Assembly (NCBI RefSeq): GCF_033115175.1
Contig: NC_084850.1
Span: forward strand, 20,305,218-20,369,217
Direction of reading: 5' to 3'
DNA length: 64,000 nucleotides
DNA from: Lepus europaeus
Lineage: Eukaryota; Chordata; Mammalia; Lagomorpha; Leporidae
In this document: positions 37,110-47,504 of the stretch, piece after piece
Position numbering within the stretch: position 1 is the stretch's first letter
Layout of the letters: the number at the start of each line of letters is the position of its first letter
The notes under the pieces: generated by a model
Seen by the model: only the letters and a program-made list of their open reading frames with translations
What the model was told of the DNA's origin: nothing
The model's database searches: none
Program-made: the position numbers and the translations under genes

Positions 37110-37222
37110 GTTTTGTGCCTTATAAAGGTGACTGGCTAGAAGTTGAGTATTCCATCCAGCCAGGCTCCTCCAAAATCAGGGCACACTCAGCAAAGCCTGT
37201 GAACTATAAGCATGTGGATGAG
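37110..37222 (+). CDS. CT55: CT55-like coding exon 4 (second half of second module)
   Basis: The acceptor is AG at 37108-37109 after cttgt; the donor gtaatt follows 37222. Phase is 1 in and 0 out. The peptide begins GFVPYKGDWLEVEYSIQPG, nearly identical to human CT55 (DFVPYKGDLLEVEYSTEPG). It completes the second module: the P-x-KGD-x-x-EVEY stretch corresponds to VGQKVAAVVEE of module 1. The exon ends at HVDE, matching the human and MOV10L1 exon edge before the C-I/V-TS-x-x-GRNG motif. There is no stop or frameshift. Confidence 0.9.
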
Positions 37223-37289
37223 GTAATTTGTTTCCATATTTCATTTTTCATTTCATATTCATTTCTGCCAGTCCTTCATTTAGTGATAA

Positions 37290-37695
37290 TTTTTAAGGTT
37301 TATTTCATGTATTTAAAAGTCAGAGTGAAAGAGGTGGGGGGAGACACACACACATACAGGGAGATAGGGAGAAAGGGGTAAGGGAGAGGGAGAGAGAAAG
37401 AGAAAGGCAGAGAAAAAAAGAGAGAGAGAGAGAGATCTGCCATCTTTTGATTCACTCCCCAAATGGCCACAAATGGCTGAGATCGGGCCAGACAGAAGTC
37501 AGTAGCCAGGAGCTTCATCTGGGTCTCTCACGTGGATGGCAGTAACTCAAGTTCTTGGGCCATCATTGACTGCCTTCTGAGGTGTGCCTTAGCAGGAAGC
37601 TGAATTGGAAGCAGAGCAGCCAGGTCTCTTACCAGTGCTCTGATATGGAATGGCAAGGCAGTAGCTTAATCCACTGCACCACAACACCAGGCTGT
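37290..37695 (-). mobile_element. C-SINE in CT55 intron 4
   Basis: A diverged minus-strand copy starting TTTTTAAGGTTTATTTCATG 68 bases beyond the exon 4 donor. It ends CACAACACCAGGC and has an expanded AG stretch. Confidence 0.82.
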
Positions 37696-37819
37696 AATGA
37701 TAATTTTTGTTCCCCCAAATCTCTTGGGTGTTCTGGGAAATATATAAGATAGGAGAAAGTACATTTCTTATCAAAGAGGGGCTTACTACTGAACTGCCAA
37801 TATATCTAAAAGGAGATAA

Positions 37820-38104
37820 ACTTTAAGAATTCAGTTTATCTGAGAGGCAGAGAGAGTAGGAGTGAAAGCATCCAAGTGAGAGAAGTATCCTATCTGCTAG
37901 TTTACTCCCCCAGTGCCTGTAACAGCTGAGGCTGAGTCTTGTCTGGGCTGTAACTGGCCTAAGGCCTGAGCCAGGGAATGGGAATATAATCCAGATCTTT
38001 CATGTGGGTAGTAGGAATCCAATTACTTGAGTCATTGCCTTACTTCCCAGAGTGTGCATTGGTAGGAAGTTGAGTCAGGAGCTCAGGCATTTCAATATGG
38101 GACA
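37820..38104 (-). mobile_element. Old C-SINE in CT55 intron 4
   Basis: A strongly diverged minus-strand copy (CAGTTTATCTGAGAGGCAGA) whose head is cut by the next C-SINE. Confidence 0.65.
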
Positions 38105-38107
38105 GAC

Positions 38108-38452
38108 TTTTTTTTAAATTTATTTTTCACTTGAGAGGCAGAGTTGGAGAGAGAGACAGAGACAGAGACAGAGACAGAGAGACAGAGAAATCTTCCATAG
38201 GCTGGTTCACTCCCGAAATGGCTGCAACAACTGTGGATATCCCAGGCCAAAGCCAGGAGCCAGGAGCTTCTTCCAGGTCTTCCACGTGGGTGCAGTGGCC
38301 CAAGCACTTGGGTTATCCTCCACAGCTTTCCCAGGCCATAACAGAGAGCTGGATTGAAAGTGGAAGCAGCTGGGACTCAAACCGGTGCCCATATGGGATG
38401 CCAGTGCTTCAGGCAGCGGCTTTAACTTGCTGAGCCACAGCATCGGCTCTGG
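38108..38452 (-). mobile_element. C-SINE in CT55 intron 4
   Basis: A minus-strand full-length copy with a GACAGA run, ending CCACAGCATCGGCTC. Confidence 0.88.
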
Positions 38453-38582
38453 GACACAAGCAAATTCAACAACCTTAGCTAAATTCCTATTCCTGGAACT
38501 AGGAATTAGAAAATAATGTAGAACATATATTACTTAAGTTCTAAATTATGTAGTTTTTTGAGTGTTAGAAAATGTTACTGGG

Positions 38583-38840
38583 GGGGGCAGTGCTGTGGCG
38601 TAGCGGGTAAAGCCTCTGCCTGCAGTGCTGGCATCCCATATGGGCGCTGGTTCTAGTCGTCTGTTCCACTTCTGATCCAGCTCTTTACTATGACCTGGGA
38701 AAGCAGTAGAAGATGGCCCAAGTCCTTGGGCCCCTGCACCCACGTGGGAAACCCAGAAGAAGCTCCTGGCTCCTGGCTTCGGATCAGCACAGCTCTGGCC
38801 ATTGTGGCCAACTGGGGAGTGAAGCAGCGGATGGAAGACC

Positions 38841-38885
<45 letters not shown>

Positions 38886-38950
38886 CTCCTTTTCTCTCTG
38901 TGTAACTATGACTTTCAAATACATAAATAAATCTTTAAAAAGAAACAAAA
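38583..38950 (+). mobile_element. Young C-SINE in CT55 intron 4
   Basis: A plus-strand full-length copy flanked by a 15-bp duplication with one mismatch (GAAAATGTTACTGGG at 38568-38582; GAAAATATTACTGGG at 38951-38965). It carries a pure TC run at 38844-38881. Confidence 0.92.
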
Positions 38951-39511
38951 GAAAATATTACTGGGATATTCTGAAAATAACAGTAAGAAAAACAATTTGT
39001 ATGCTAGACAATTGTTGGGAAAAATGAATGGAAGGGGTTGTGGTATTTGAAAGTTTATCAGTAAAAACTATGATCTGAGTGGTGGAGTCTGAAATTAAGA
39101 AGGAAATTCTATTTTAACAAATTACAGACAAAATAATGAGTGTAAAATTTGACAGAAGGAGCAGGGAAAAATGATAGTCTTCTTATCACCACATCCCTTT
39201 CTCATTCAAACTTTCACTCTCTCAGCATTGATTATGAAGGCTATGAACACCATAATATGTACAGCAAGTTTCTCAATGGAACCAAGGCTCCCGCCCTACA
39301 GATTGTGATTTAATAGGTATGAGGTGGTGTGTGGCATAGATGTGTTTACAAAGCACTCTGGGTGTTCACCATGTGGCAGCCAGGTTTGGAATCACTGGTG
39401 GGCATGGAGTGACCTACAGTCACTCCATACATACAGCCAGAGGGAAGATGTGCAGAGTAGGAAATTGTGCATGATGCTTTCACATAATCATTTCATCACT
39501 TGCCTCTACAG

Positions 39512-39703
39512 GTCTACATTACTAGTTTAAATGGAAGAAATGGTGTGATAGAGCATACTATCTTTTTCAACTTGGATTCTCTGACACTTCCTGATGGATA
39601 TGTACCTCACATCTATGATGTCATCAATGTGATCATGATAGAGAGCACTCAGCCGTGCTATAATTGGAGGGCAGTTTCTATCATCCCAGTGCAAATGGTG
39701 TAA
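39512..39703 (+). CDS. CT55: CT55-like coding exon 5 (third module) with in-frame stop
   Basis: The acceptor is AG at 39510-39511 after tgcctctac. The 63 codons include [39 protein letters not shown] and WRAVSIIPV, collinear with human CT55 and MOV10L1. This is the third module. If the exon is read to its end, TAA at 39701 closes a 238-codon protein, shorter than the 264 residues I recall for human CT55. A possible donor, ATG followed by gtgtaa, lies just before the stop at 39698, so the human-like basic tail could come from a further exon. An AATAAA 218 bases downstream supports at least one transcript ending here. Confidence 0.88.
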   Translation, partial: VYITSLNGRNGVIEHTIFFNLDSLTLPDGYVPHIYDVINVIMIESTQPCYNWRAVSIIPVQMV

Positions 39704-39920
39704 TAGCATCACCTTTTTATTCTCTGTTGATCCATTCTTCTAGGAGCAGTAAAGGGTCTTATTCAGTTGAAACACTCAATTTAGTAATCCTAAATAGTAT
39801 TTAAATATGACTGTTATGTAAATACAATTAAGAAACTGGCTAGTTCACTTGGAACCATAAACCCACTTTAGGGAAGTGTATTGACAATTTAAAAGCATGT
39901 CAAAGCTTGCTAGATACTGT

Positions 39921-39926
39921 AATAAA
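39921..39926 (+). terminator. CT55: Candidate polyadenylation signal for the CT55-like gene
   Basis: AATAAA lies 218 bases beyond the exon 5 stop codon. A G/T-rich stretch (gttaggtgtatttttc) follows about 35 bases later, the arrangement expected for a cleavage site. This favours exon 5 as a terminal exon in at least one transcript. It does not exclude splicing to exons downstream. Confidence 0.45.
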
Positions 39927-40261
39927 GGAGTTCCGTCATCTATACAATTGACAAAATAGTTAGGTGTATTTTTCTATGTCCCTTCTTCTTCACAAAGGCA
40001 GGACATTTTGGGTCTGTTTAGTCATTGATGCATCACAGAGCACTTTGAATGGTGCTTGTCAGACACTAGGGGCAGATTAAATGACATTAAATTCAATGAA
40101 TGTGTGGTCTGGCCAAAAATGATGTTTTGCTGTGGTTAACTCATCATCTGTTTTGTAGGAATAAAATTGTTAAGCAACTCATTAAGACTTCAGTTGATTT
40201 TGTTTACCAAAATTATCCACACTCCCTGGATTTTGTTGCATGCAAGCCCCAAGGTGGAGAG

Positions 40262-40347
40262 GTGCAGCCCAGCACCACAGATGAATCAGGAAGCAAACCA
40301 AGAGCCAATAGAAGGAAGGAGAAGCTACTTACTCTTGGGCAATTATG
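40262..40347 (+). CDS. Possible alternative exon 6 of the CT55-like gene
   Basis: A frame open from 40160 to 40356 carries DESGSKPRANRRKEK. This faintly recalls the acidic-then-basic tail of human CT55 (QDDGGLGRPKRERRSQS). An acceptor after 40261, or the nearby ones at 40246 or 40267, would keep the phase of exon 5 if exon 5 ends at 39697. A donor GT at 40348-40349 leaves phase 2. The acceptors lack strong pyrimidine tracts and the donor gtatta is weak. This is a hypothesis; the start is uncertain. Confidence 0.25.
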
Positions 40348-40733
40348 GTATTAAAAAATCCCACTAGTATACACTCCATGAAAAGTTGTCCTTCTTTCTT
40401 CAGAAACAGTTCATTTAACCAGGTAACTCACTTAGGAGAAGAGGTGCATTCAGACCTATTGGGAATCACTGGATAGTGTCTCTGAGATCACCTCCAGTCT
40501 TAGGATCTAGCAGGAACTCCCTAGCCTGTGAATAAACAAAGTTTCATTCAGTTTGCTTTAGAGGTCTTGTGGGGCTTCCCAACCATTCTGTGGTTAATTC
40601 TCCAGTTAAATGGAACATAGGAGTGAATGTCCTATAGGATTATATAGGCTTTTACTCATGAGTTCAACTCACAATTACTTATTGATTCACGTTTATGTGC
40701 TGAACACCATTCTAGGCATCGAAAATATAGCCT

Positions 40734-41063
40734 CGGGGCCAGTGCTGTGGCTTATCGGGTAAAGTCGCTACCTGCAGTGCGGCATCCCATATTGGCGCCA
40801 GTTCGAGTCCTGGCTGCTCCACTTCCGATCCAGCTCTCTGCTATGGCCTGGGAAAGCAGTAGATGATGGTTCAAGTCCTTGGGCCCCTGCACCCACTTGG
40901 GAGACCCAGAAGAAGGTCCTGGCTCCTGGCTTCGTATCAGCTCACCTCTGGCCATTGCATCCAACTGGGGAGTGAGCCATTGAATGGAAGACCTCTCTCT
41001 CTCCCTGGTTCTACCTCTCTCTCTGTCTTTCAAATAAATAAAATACATCTTTTTTTAAAAGAA
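40734..41063 (+). mobile_element. Young C-SINE with perfect target-site duplication
   Basis: A plus-strand copy flanked by GAAAATATAGCCT at 40721-40733 and 41064-41076. It lies between the two possible alternative 3' exons of the CT55-like gene. Confidence 0.94.
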
Positions 41064-41150
41064 GAAAATATAGCCTGAAAGCAAAAGGACAAAATTCTGG
41101 GTCCTCATGTAACTGCCTTCTGATAATGGTTCCTTGGTTTCTTTCCCCAG

Positions 41151-41214
41151 GAAGCAGGAATTCCTGGGTTATAAAGGCGAAAGTGGAAGCTATGACAGCT
41201 CAGGCCCCCTATAG
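41151..41214 (+). CDS. Possible alternative terminal exon of the CT55-like gene
   Basis: A strong acceptor (ttggtttctttccccag) ends at 41150. Read in the phase left by the possible exon at 40262-40347, the sequence encodes KQEFLGYKGESGSYDSSGPL and stops at TAG 41212-41214. The phase match has a one-in-three chance of being accidental, and I recall no such tail in human CT55. No clear AATAAA follows closely. Confidence 0.2.
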
Positions 41215-41389
41215 AAGATGTCAATCTAAATCAGCCAGCTCAGTTCATTTAGGGATAAATGCAATGAAGAGAGGGAAATAAGATAATGCTGCTGAGCAAG
41301 GGTTGCTGACTATGGCCAAATCTGGCCTGCTGTCCAAAAACTGTCTTTAAAATTGAAGTTCTTACATACTTGGAACCTGATTAGGACCC

Positions 41390-42221
41390 AGTACATTGTT
41401 TCTGCTGCTCTTATCATGATTATGTTACTATCGTTATTAATAGAAGTATTTTGAAATCTTTTATGATGATGGTGGTTTCATCTACTAATTCTTGTATTTC
41501 TAATGGTGCTGCTTGGCCATTTCACTGCTGTATGAGATGCATAGTAGTTTATATCTTTCTTATGGATATGTTTTGTGAGTATATATACCCCCTCTGTCGT
41601 GTTTAATGTGCAGTTATTTGATTTGTTTCATCAAACTTTTAAAATGCTATTCCATTAGCCATTTCTCCAAAGATTCCTGATCTTTATCTTCCAATTTTTA
41701 AATAGTATTAAAATACAGATAGTATAAAATTTACCACTTTAATCATTTTAAGTGTACAGTTCAGTGGCATTAAATGTTTAATAATTTTGCACAATCATCA
41801 CAACCATCCATATCCAGAACCATTTACATCTTACAAAACTGATACTCTGTGCCTGTTAAGCAATTACCCCCAGCTCCTGGCACCGACAACCGCCATCCTA
41901 GTTTCTGTCTCTATGATTTTGATTACTCTTAGTATCTCATATAAATGGAATCATATGATTTGTTCTTTTGTGATTGGTTTATTTCATTTAGTGTGATGTC
42001 CTCTGGGTTCATCCATAAAATAATTTCTTTCATTTTTAAGGCCGAATAATAGTCAATTGTGCACACACCATTTTTGCTTATTCATTCATCTATCCATGAA
42101 CATTTGAGTTGCTTCCATTTTTTTCACCTGTTTTGAATAATATTAGGAACTGGGTGTACCAATATCTCTTTGAGAGCCTGCTTTCAATTCTCTTGGGAAT
42201 ACACCAGGAATTAGAACTTCG
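41390..42221 (-). mobile_element. Old L1 3' region (antisense)
   Basis: Phrases such as AAGTGTACAGTTCAGTGGCA and ACAATCATCACAACCATCC are the complement of an old mammalian L1 3' UTR. TTCATTTAGTGTGATGTCC and GAATAATAGTCAATTGTG follow in the expected order. It is broken near 42222 by a C-SINE tail. Confidence 0.65.
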
Positions 42222-42283
42222 GTAACTTTCTCTCTGTCTCTCTCTCTCTCTGTCCACTCTGCCTGTCAAAAAAAAAAAAAAAG
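42222..42283 (+). mobile_element. Extreme 5'-truncated C-SINE tail
   Basis: Only a TC run, TGTCCACTCTGCCTGTC and an A tail remain. A near-perfect duplication flanks it: GAACTTCGGTA before and GAATTTCGGTA after. Confidence 0.65.
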
Positions 42284-42454
42284 AATTTCGGTACCATAAG
42301 GTCCTATCCTTGGGTGTGTCCCCAGAGTGTCCATGTATAGCAAGCTTGCTTCCCACTTTGGTGATGTTAACAAGTTATGGGAAATTTAAGAGGGGGAGCC
42401 TGATGGAAGGTCATTAGGAGTGCTGTTCCCAGTAGGAATTAATTTAGTTCTCTA

Positions 42455-42692
42455 ATCCAGCTCCCTGCTGATGTACCTAGGGAAGCAGTGGAGGATGGCC
42501 CAAGTGCTTGGGCCCCTGCACCCATGTGGGAGACCTGGAAGAAGCTCCTGGCTCCTGGTTTCAGATCAGCCCAGCTCAGGCCATTGTTTCCTTTTGGGGA
42601 GTGAACCAGCAGATGAAAGACCTCTCTCTCTGTCTCTATCTCTCTTTGTAACTCTGTCTTTCAAATAAATAAAATAATTTTTTTAAAAAAAG
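42455..42692 (+). mobile_element. C-SINE, head missing
   Basis: A plus-strand copy beginning AATCCAGCTCCCTGCTGATG and ending AAATAAATAAAATAATTTT. Confidence 0.85.
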
Positions 42693-42699
42693 AAGTGTA

Positions 42700-44640
42700 T
42701 CTCTTTATGTTGTAGATTATATCCTTTACTATGCTGAAGCTTCTTAGTTTGATAGAATTTTATTTTTCAGTTTTTGCTTTTTCTGCCTGAGCTTTTTGGG
42801 TCTGGATGGTATCTTTTGGTACACAAATTTTAACAATTTTTATTAAAGTCCAATTTGTCTTTTTTTCTTTTCTTTTTTTTTTTTGACAGGCAGAGTGGAC
42901 AGTGAGAGAGAGAGAGACAGAGAGAAAGGTCTTCCATTTTGCCGTTGGTTCACCCTCCAATGGCCACCACGGCCAGCGCACTGAGGCCGGCGCACCAAGC
43001 TGATCCGAAGGCAGGAGCCAGGTGCTTCTCCTGGTCTCCCATGTGGGTGCAGGGCCCAAGCACTTGGGCCATCCTCCACTACACTCCCTGGCCACAGCAG
43101 AGAGCTGGCCTGGAAGAGGGGCAACCAGGACAGAATCCAGTGCCCCGACTGGGACTAGAACCCGGTGTGCCGGCGCCACAAGGCAGAGGATTAGCCTGTG
43201 CCTTTGGTGACATGTCCAAAATATAATTGCCATGTGCAATATCATGAAACGTTTGTCCTGTTTTCTTCAGAGTGTTATAATTCTATGTCTTACATTGTTA
43301 GGTCTTCAATTCATTTTGAGTTAATGTGTGTGTTTGGTGTTAGATAAGATTCCACCTTCATTTATTTGTATATGGATATTCAGTTTACCCAATACCATTT
43401 GTAGAAAAGAATGTCCTTTCCCCCACTGAATGGTCTTTCCCTTCACATATAAGTATTTTTGAATTTCCCTTGTTGGTTCTTCTTGCATCCACTGATTATT
43501 TAAGCATGTGTGGTTTAACATCCGCATACATATGTAGATTTTCAAAGGTTACTCATGTTATTGATTTCTATTTTCACCCCATTATGGTTGGAGAATATAT
43601 CATACTTCATCCTTTAAAAATTATTGAGTTTTAGTTTGTGGCCTAATGCATAGTCTTTTCTGTAAACTGTCCTCCGTGTACTTGAGAATAATGTGTGTGT
43701 TGTTATTGGGTACAGTCATCTATGCAGGTCTGCTATATCTAGCTGGGCTTTTGAGTTACATCCCCTGTTTCCTTATTTAACTTCTGCTTGGTTGTTATAG
43801 CCTTGTTTGATCATGGGATATTGATCCCAATTGTTATTGTAGAACTGTCTGTTTCTCCCTTCAGTTCTGTCATTATCTGCTTTATATACTTTGATACTCT
43901 ATTATTAAGTACATAATGCTTAGAATCAATACATCTTTATTATATTGAACCAATTATTAATATGTAATGTCCTTCTTTATCTCTTGAAACGATTTTATTT
44001 GAAGTCTACCTCATCTGTTAATATAGTATAGTCACTCCTGCTCTCTTTTGCTACTATTTACAGGCAATATCTTTATTCATCATTTCACTTTTAACCAATT
44101 TGTTTTTGGATCCAAGGTGAATGTCTTGTAGACAGTGTAAATTTTCACTATGCATTTTTATTCATTGTGCTAATTTATGTCTTTTTATTTATGTGTTTAA
44201 TCCATTAAATTTAAAGTCTACAAAAAGATTTATTTTGTTATTTGTTTTCTATATTCCTTATAGCCTTTTTGGTGCTCTTTTTCTGCATTACTGTGTTATT
44301 GAATTTTTTGTTTGGCAGTGAAATGTATAAATTCCTTTCTCATTTCCTTTTGTGTATATTCAATAGCTATTTTCTTTTTACTGACCATGCAGACTTATTT
44401 TACATTGCAAAGTTGTAGCACTCTAATTTGTATCTATACCAGTTTAACCTTAATAATTTACAAAAAGCTTCATCATCACAGCTCCATCCTCATCCCCTTT
44501 GGGTTGTTGATGTCACAAACTATCATCCTTATACATTGTGTGCCCGAAACCACAAGCTAATAATTCTTTTTAAGCATTAATCTTAAATTATGTGTAAAAC
44601 AAAATTAGGAGTAACAAAGTAAAATTCCAACAATCCAAAC
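42700..44640 (-). mobile_element. Old L1 ORF2 region (antisense), split by a C-SINE
   Basis: On the minus strand this reads backward through RT and endonuclease regions. Phrases include TTGGTGTTAGATAAGA (near 43335), GTGGCCTAATGCATAGTC (near 43640) and GTGAATGTCTTGTAGACAG (near 44119). A minus-strand C-SINE sits at 42868-43201. No long frame remains. Confidence 0.65.
42868..43203 (-). mobile_element. C-SINE, distinct subfamily
   Basis: A minus-strand copy with a different tail (TTGACAGGCAGAGTGGACAG) and head (GAGGATTAGCCTGTGCC), seen only here and in the tail at 42222. It inserted into an old L1. Confidence 0.85.
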
Positions 44641-44659
44641 TGTTATAGTAGTAGTGTTT

Positions 44660-44942
44660 TTTATTTTAAAGCTTATTTTATTTATTTGAAAGGATGAGAG
44701 ATTGAGGGAAAGAAATTGATTTCCTATCTGCTGATTCACTACTCAAATGCCCACAACAGCTGAGGCTTGATCAGGCTGAATCCAGGAGCCAGAAATTAAA
44801 TCTAGTTACCCTGTGTGGGTGATAGGGACCTAACTACTGCCATCACCCTGCATTCTAGGACATGCATTCTTGGTAGGAAGGTGAAAGGGGGAACAGAGCT
44901 AAGACTTGAACCCAGGCACTCCAAAAGGAATGTGGGCATTCT
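44660..44942 (-). mobile_element. Old C-SINE
   Basis: A diverged minus-strand copy (AAAGCTTATTTTATTTATTT) abutting the next one. Confidence 0.68.
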
Positions 44943-45282
44943 TTTAAAAAATACTTATTTTATTTATTGGAAAGGCAGAGTGACAGGGGGAGAGGAAGGA
45001 TCTTCCATTTGTTGATTTATTCCCAAAATGGCCACAATGGCTGGGGCTGGGTCAGGAACCTGGAACTCTATCTGGGTCTCCCAGTTGGGTAGTAGTAGGT
45101 CTGAGCACTTGGGCCATCTTCCACTGCTTCCCCAGGGGCATTATTAGGGAGTTGGACCAGAAGTGGAACAGCCCAGACTCCAACCTTATCTTATATGGAA
45201 TTTCAGCATCACAGGCAGAGACTTAACCCACTGGTTGTGGGCATCTTAACTGGTGTCTTAATAGCTAGGCCAATCTCCTGCC
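44943..45282 (-). mobile_element. C-SINE
   Basis: A diverged minus-strand copy (AAAATACTTATTTTATTTAT) ending GCCAATCTCCTGCCCC. Confidence 0.78.
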
Positions 45283-45284
45283 CC

Positions 45285-45462
45285 TCTTCCTGACTTTTGA
45301 AGGAAAGTTTTTCCAGATGTACAATTTTTGCTTTAGTTTTTTAAGCACTTTTACTTCAGCTCACTGCCTTATGGCCTCCTAAGTTTCTGATGAGAAATAT
45401 TCTGACAATTACATTGAGGATCACTCATATGTAATGAGTCACTTCCCTCTTGCTGCGTTTAA

Positions 45463-45519
<57 letters not shown>

Positions 45520-45545
45520 AGGTAAGCTATGCTTATTTTTGTAAA
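45285..45545 (-). mobile_element. Ancient L1 ORF1/5' region (antisense), left part
   Basis: GTTTCTGATGAGAAATATTC and ATTGAGGATCACTCATATG are the complement of L1 ORF1-ORF2 junction sequence. The element is cut by a TC/AC microsatellite, a C-SINE and the EIF3F retrocopy, and resumes at 47505. Confidence 0.55.
45467..45522. repeat. (TC)n(AC)n compound microsatellite
   Basis: A TC run passes directly into CACACACA. It lies just outside the C-SINE at 45546, in old L1 sequence. Confidence 0.9.
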
Positions 45546-45592
45546 AGATTTATTTATTTATCTATTTGAAAGGTAGAGTTACAGAGAAGCAG

Positions 45593-45644
<52 letters not shown>

Positions 45645-45895
45645 CTTCCATCCGCTGGTTCACTTCGCAATTGGCAGCAACAGCTCCAGCTGCACCAATC
45701 CGAAGCCAGGAGCCTCCCCCGGGCCTCCCATGTGAGTGCAGGGGCCCAAAGACCTGGGCCATCCTCCACTGCCTTCCCAGGCCACAGCAGAGATCTGGAC
45801 TGGAAGTGGAGCAGCTGGGGCTTGAACCGGTGCCCATATGGGATGTCGGCACTGCAGGCAGCAGCTTTACCTGCTACGCCACAGCGCCAGCCCCT
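45546..45895 (-). mobile_element. C-SINE with AG expansion
   Basis: A minus-strand full-length copy with a pure AG run at 45596-45641, ending CCACAGCGCCAGCCCC. Confidence 0.9.
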
Positions 45896-45989
45896 GTAAC
45901 CCATGTTTATTTAGTCACAAGCAGTTGACTAACTCAGCTGACTCAATATCATAAAGGAGCCATTCCTATTCCACATCATTCTGAGTCCT

Positions 45990-47498
45990 AGCGTTCACAC
46001 ACAAACTGCCAGGTATGCTGCTTGGGGCTGGTTTATAGGTTTTCCAAGTTCCTCATTCAGGGGCAGTCTATGTGTACATGAGATTGGTCAGGTAGGTCAC
46101 CATCAGCAAGTCACTGATCCTGCTGTTGACTGTGGTTTTGAACTCATTGGGAACCATTTTGGGTAGTTGGTTAACCAGGCTCATCAAGAAGTGGCCCGCA
46201 GTATTGTCAGCTGTCACCTTTCCAGACAGCACATCCTCTGCATACTGCAACACTGTGCTCCAGGCATCCTGGATGCGACTGATGCCCCTCCTACTTGCTA
46301 CAAGTCACTTGAGAGTCTAATCACATGGTTGAGGCCAAAACGAGTCTTCATTACCAGTTCAACTCTGATATGCTCAGTGTCATAATATAGAGGTTTCATG
46401 ATCAAAACTATGATCAGTTCTCACATGACAGGCCTTGAAGCTCATAATACCATTTGGGAGACTCACAGTAAGGTGAACGGGATTGGGGCCCTCCTGGCTG
46501 TAGTACTCACAGATCAGCCGGCCCAGGATAAGCTCATTTGGAGAGACTTTTTGGGGCAATTCCTACATGTTACTATCAAATTCCATGTCAACAGTCACTT
46601 CATGTTCTACTTCTTCATTTCTGCCCTCCACTGACTGACTGTTAGCAGTTCCCAGCAGGGTCTCAATAACTTGGGCAGTAATACGGATACACACAGGCAA
46701 CTTTGTTCTATACCTGTCTCAAAACAATGGATAAGAATGTTTTATAGCTTTAAAAATACTGTTTCAGTACCAGTCATAGCTTTAATGATATGTGGTTATT
46801 TTAAAATTTACTCTACATGGGTGAAATGGTCATTTTCCCATTCAATTATTGTTTATAGTCATTGTCTGTATTCCCACTAAACTAGGGTCTTTTTGCTTTT
46901 CTACTTGTTAAGCTTCTTATTCAGTAAATAGTAAGCCTTTTTACCTTAATATAAATTTAAAATGTTACCTGAACAACTGAAAAAAAAAGAAAGAAAAAGG
47001 AGACAGAAGGAGAGGGCAAGGGAGGGAGTGCAGGAGAAAAGGAATATCATTATGTTCTTAGAATTATATCTGCAAACCTTATTGAATCTGTTAAAAACTA
47101 ATTAAAAAAAAAAAAACTTGGGCAGTGCCCTCGTAGTGTCAGGCAGTTTTCCACGATGGAGGCCAAAGTGATTGGGGCAGACTGACCATGCAGCCCCTGG
47201 GGAAAGACCGTGGGACAATGAGACCTGGCAGTGAAGGTGCTAAGTCTACCCTGGAGCATCTGTGCAAGTCAAGGTCTGGCCAGAGCTGTGGTTGAAGCCT
47301 CAGCCACAGCCACAGCCACAGCCATTGCCACTGTTAGGTCCGTGGACGAGACTGAAGCCACTGCTGCAGCCAGTACTGAAACTGGCATCAGCACTGAAGC
47401 TGGGACCAGGGCTGAGGCTGAGGCTGAGGCTGGGCAGAAACCTGCTCTGCAGCTGGAGTGGCAGGAACAGTACTTGATGAGACCGCGGGGGTGACCAT
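45990..47498 (-). pseudogene. EIF3F: Processed EIF3F pseudogene (translation initiation factor 3 subunit F)
   Basis: On the minus strand the ATG at 47498 opens MVTPAVSSSTVPATPAA, resembling the Pro/Ala-rich start of eIF3F (MATPAVPVSAPPATP). Further on lies ITLASIV (human VTLASIVDSYERRNEG), and near the end [19 protein letters not shown] and [17 protein letters not shown], then [11 protein letters not shown], matching the eIF3F C-terminus. No introns are present, so it is a retrocopy. It is broken by frameshifts and stops, for example soon after the conserved LASIV block and near the C-terminus, and is interrupted by an L1 tail at 46680-47114. The Ala/Pro region is also altered by repeat slippage. 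It sits inside an ancient minus-strand L1. No function expected. Confidence 0.88.
46680..47114 (+). mobile_element. L1 3'-end insertion inside the EIF3F pseudogene
   Basis: The 435-bp insert ends in an A-rich tail and is flanked by a perfect 12-bp direct repeat AACTTGGGCAGT (46668-46679 and 47115-47126). The tail region GCAAACCTTATTGAATCTGTT resembles older L1 3' UTR ends in this window (near 4240). It is a 5'-truncated L1 that landed in the pseudogene after the latter had inserted. Confidence 0.8.
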
Positions 47499-47504
47499 CG
47501 TTTT

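Noticed and set aside
45467-45522. Short regular dinucleotide runs considered as possible arrays
   Set aside because: They are ordinary microsatellites without spacers; nothing in the window has the repeat-spacer layout of a CRISPR array.
47231-47494. A plus-strand frame rich in Ala, Thr and Glu
   Set aside because: It is antisense to the Pro/Ala-rich start of the EIF3F pseudogene and arises from its repeats.
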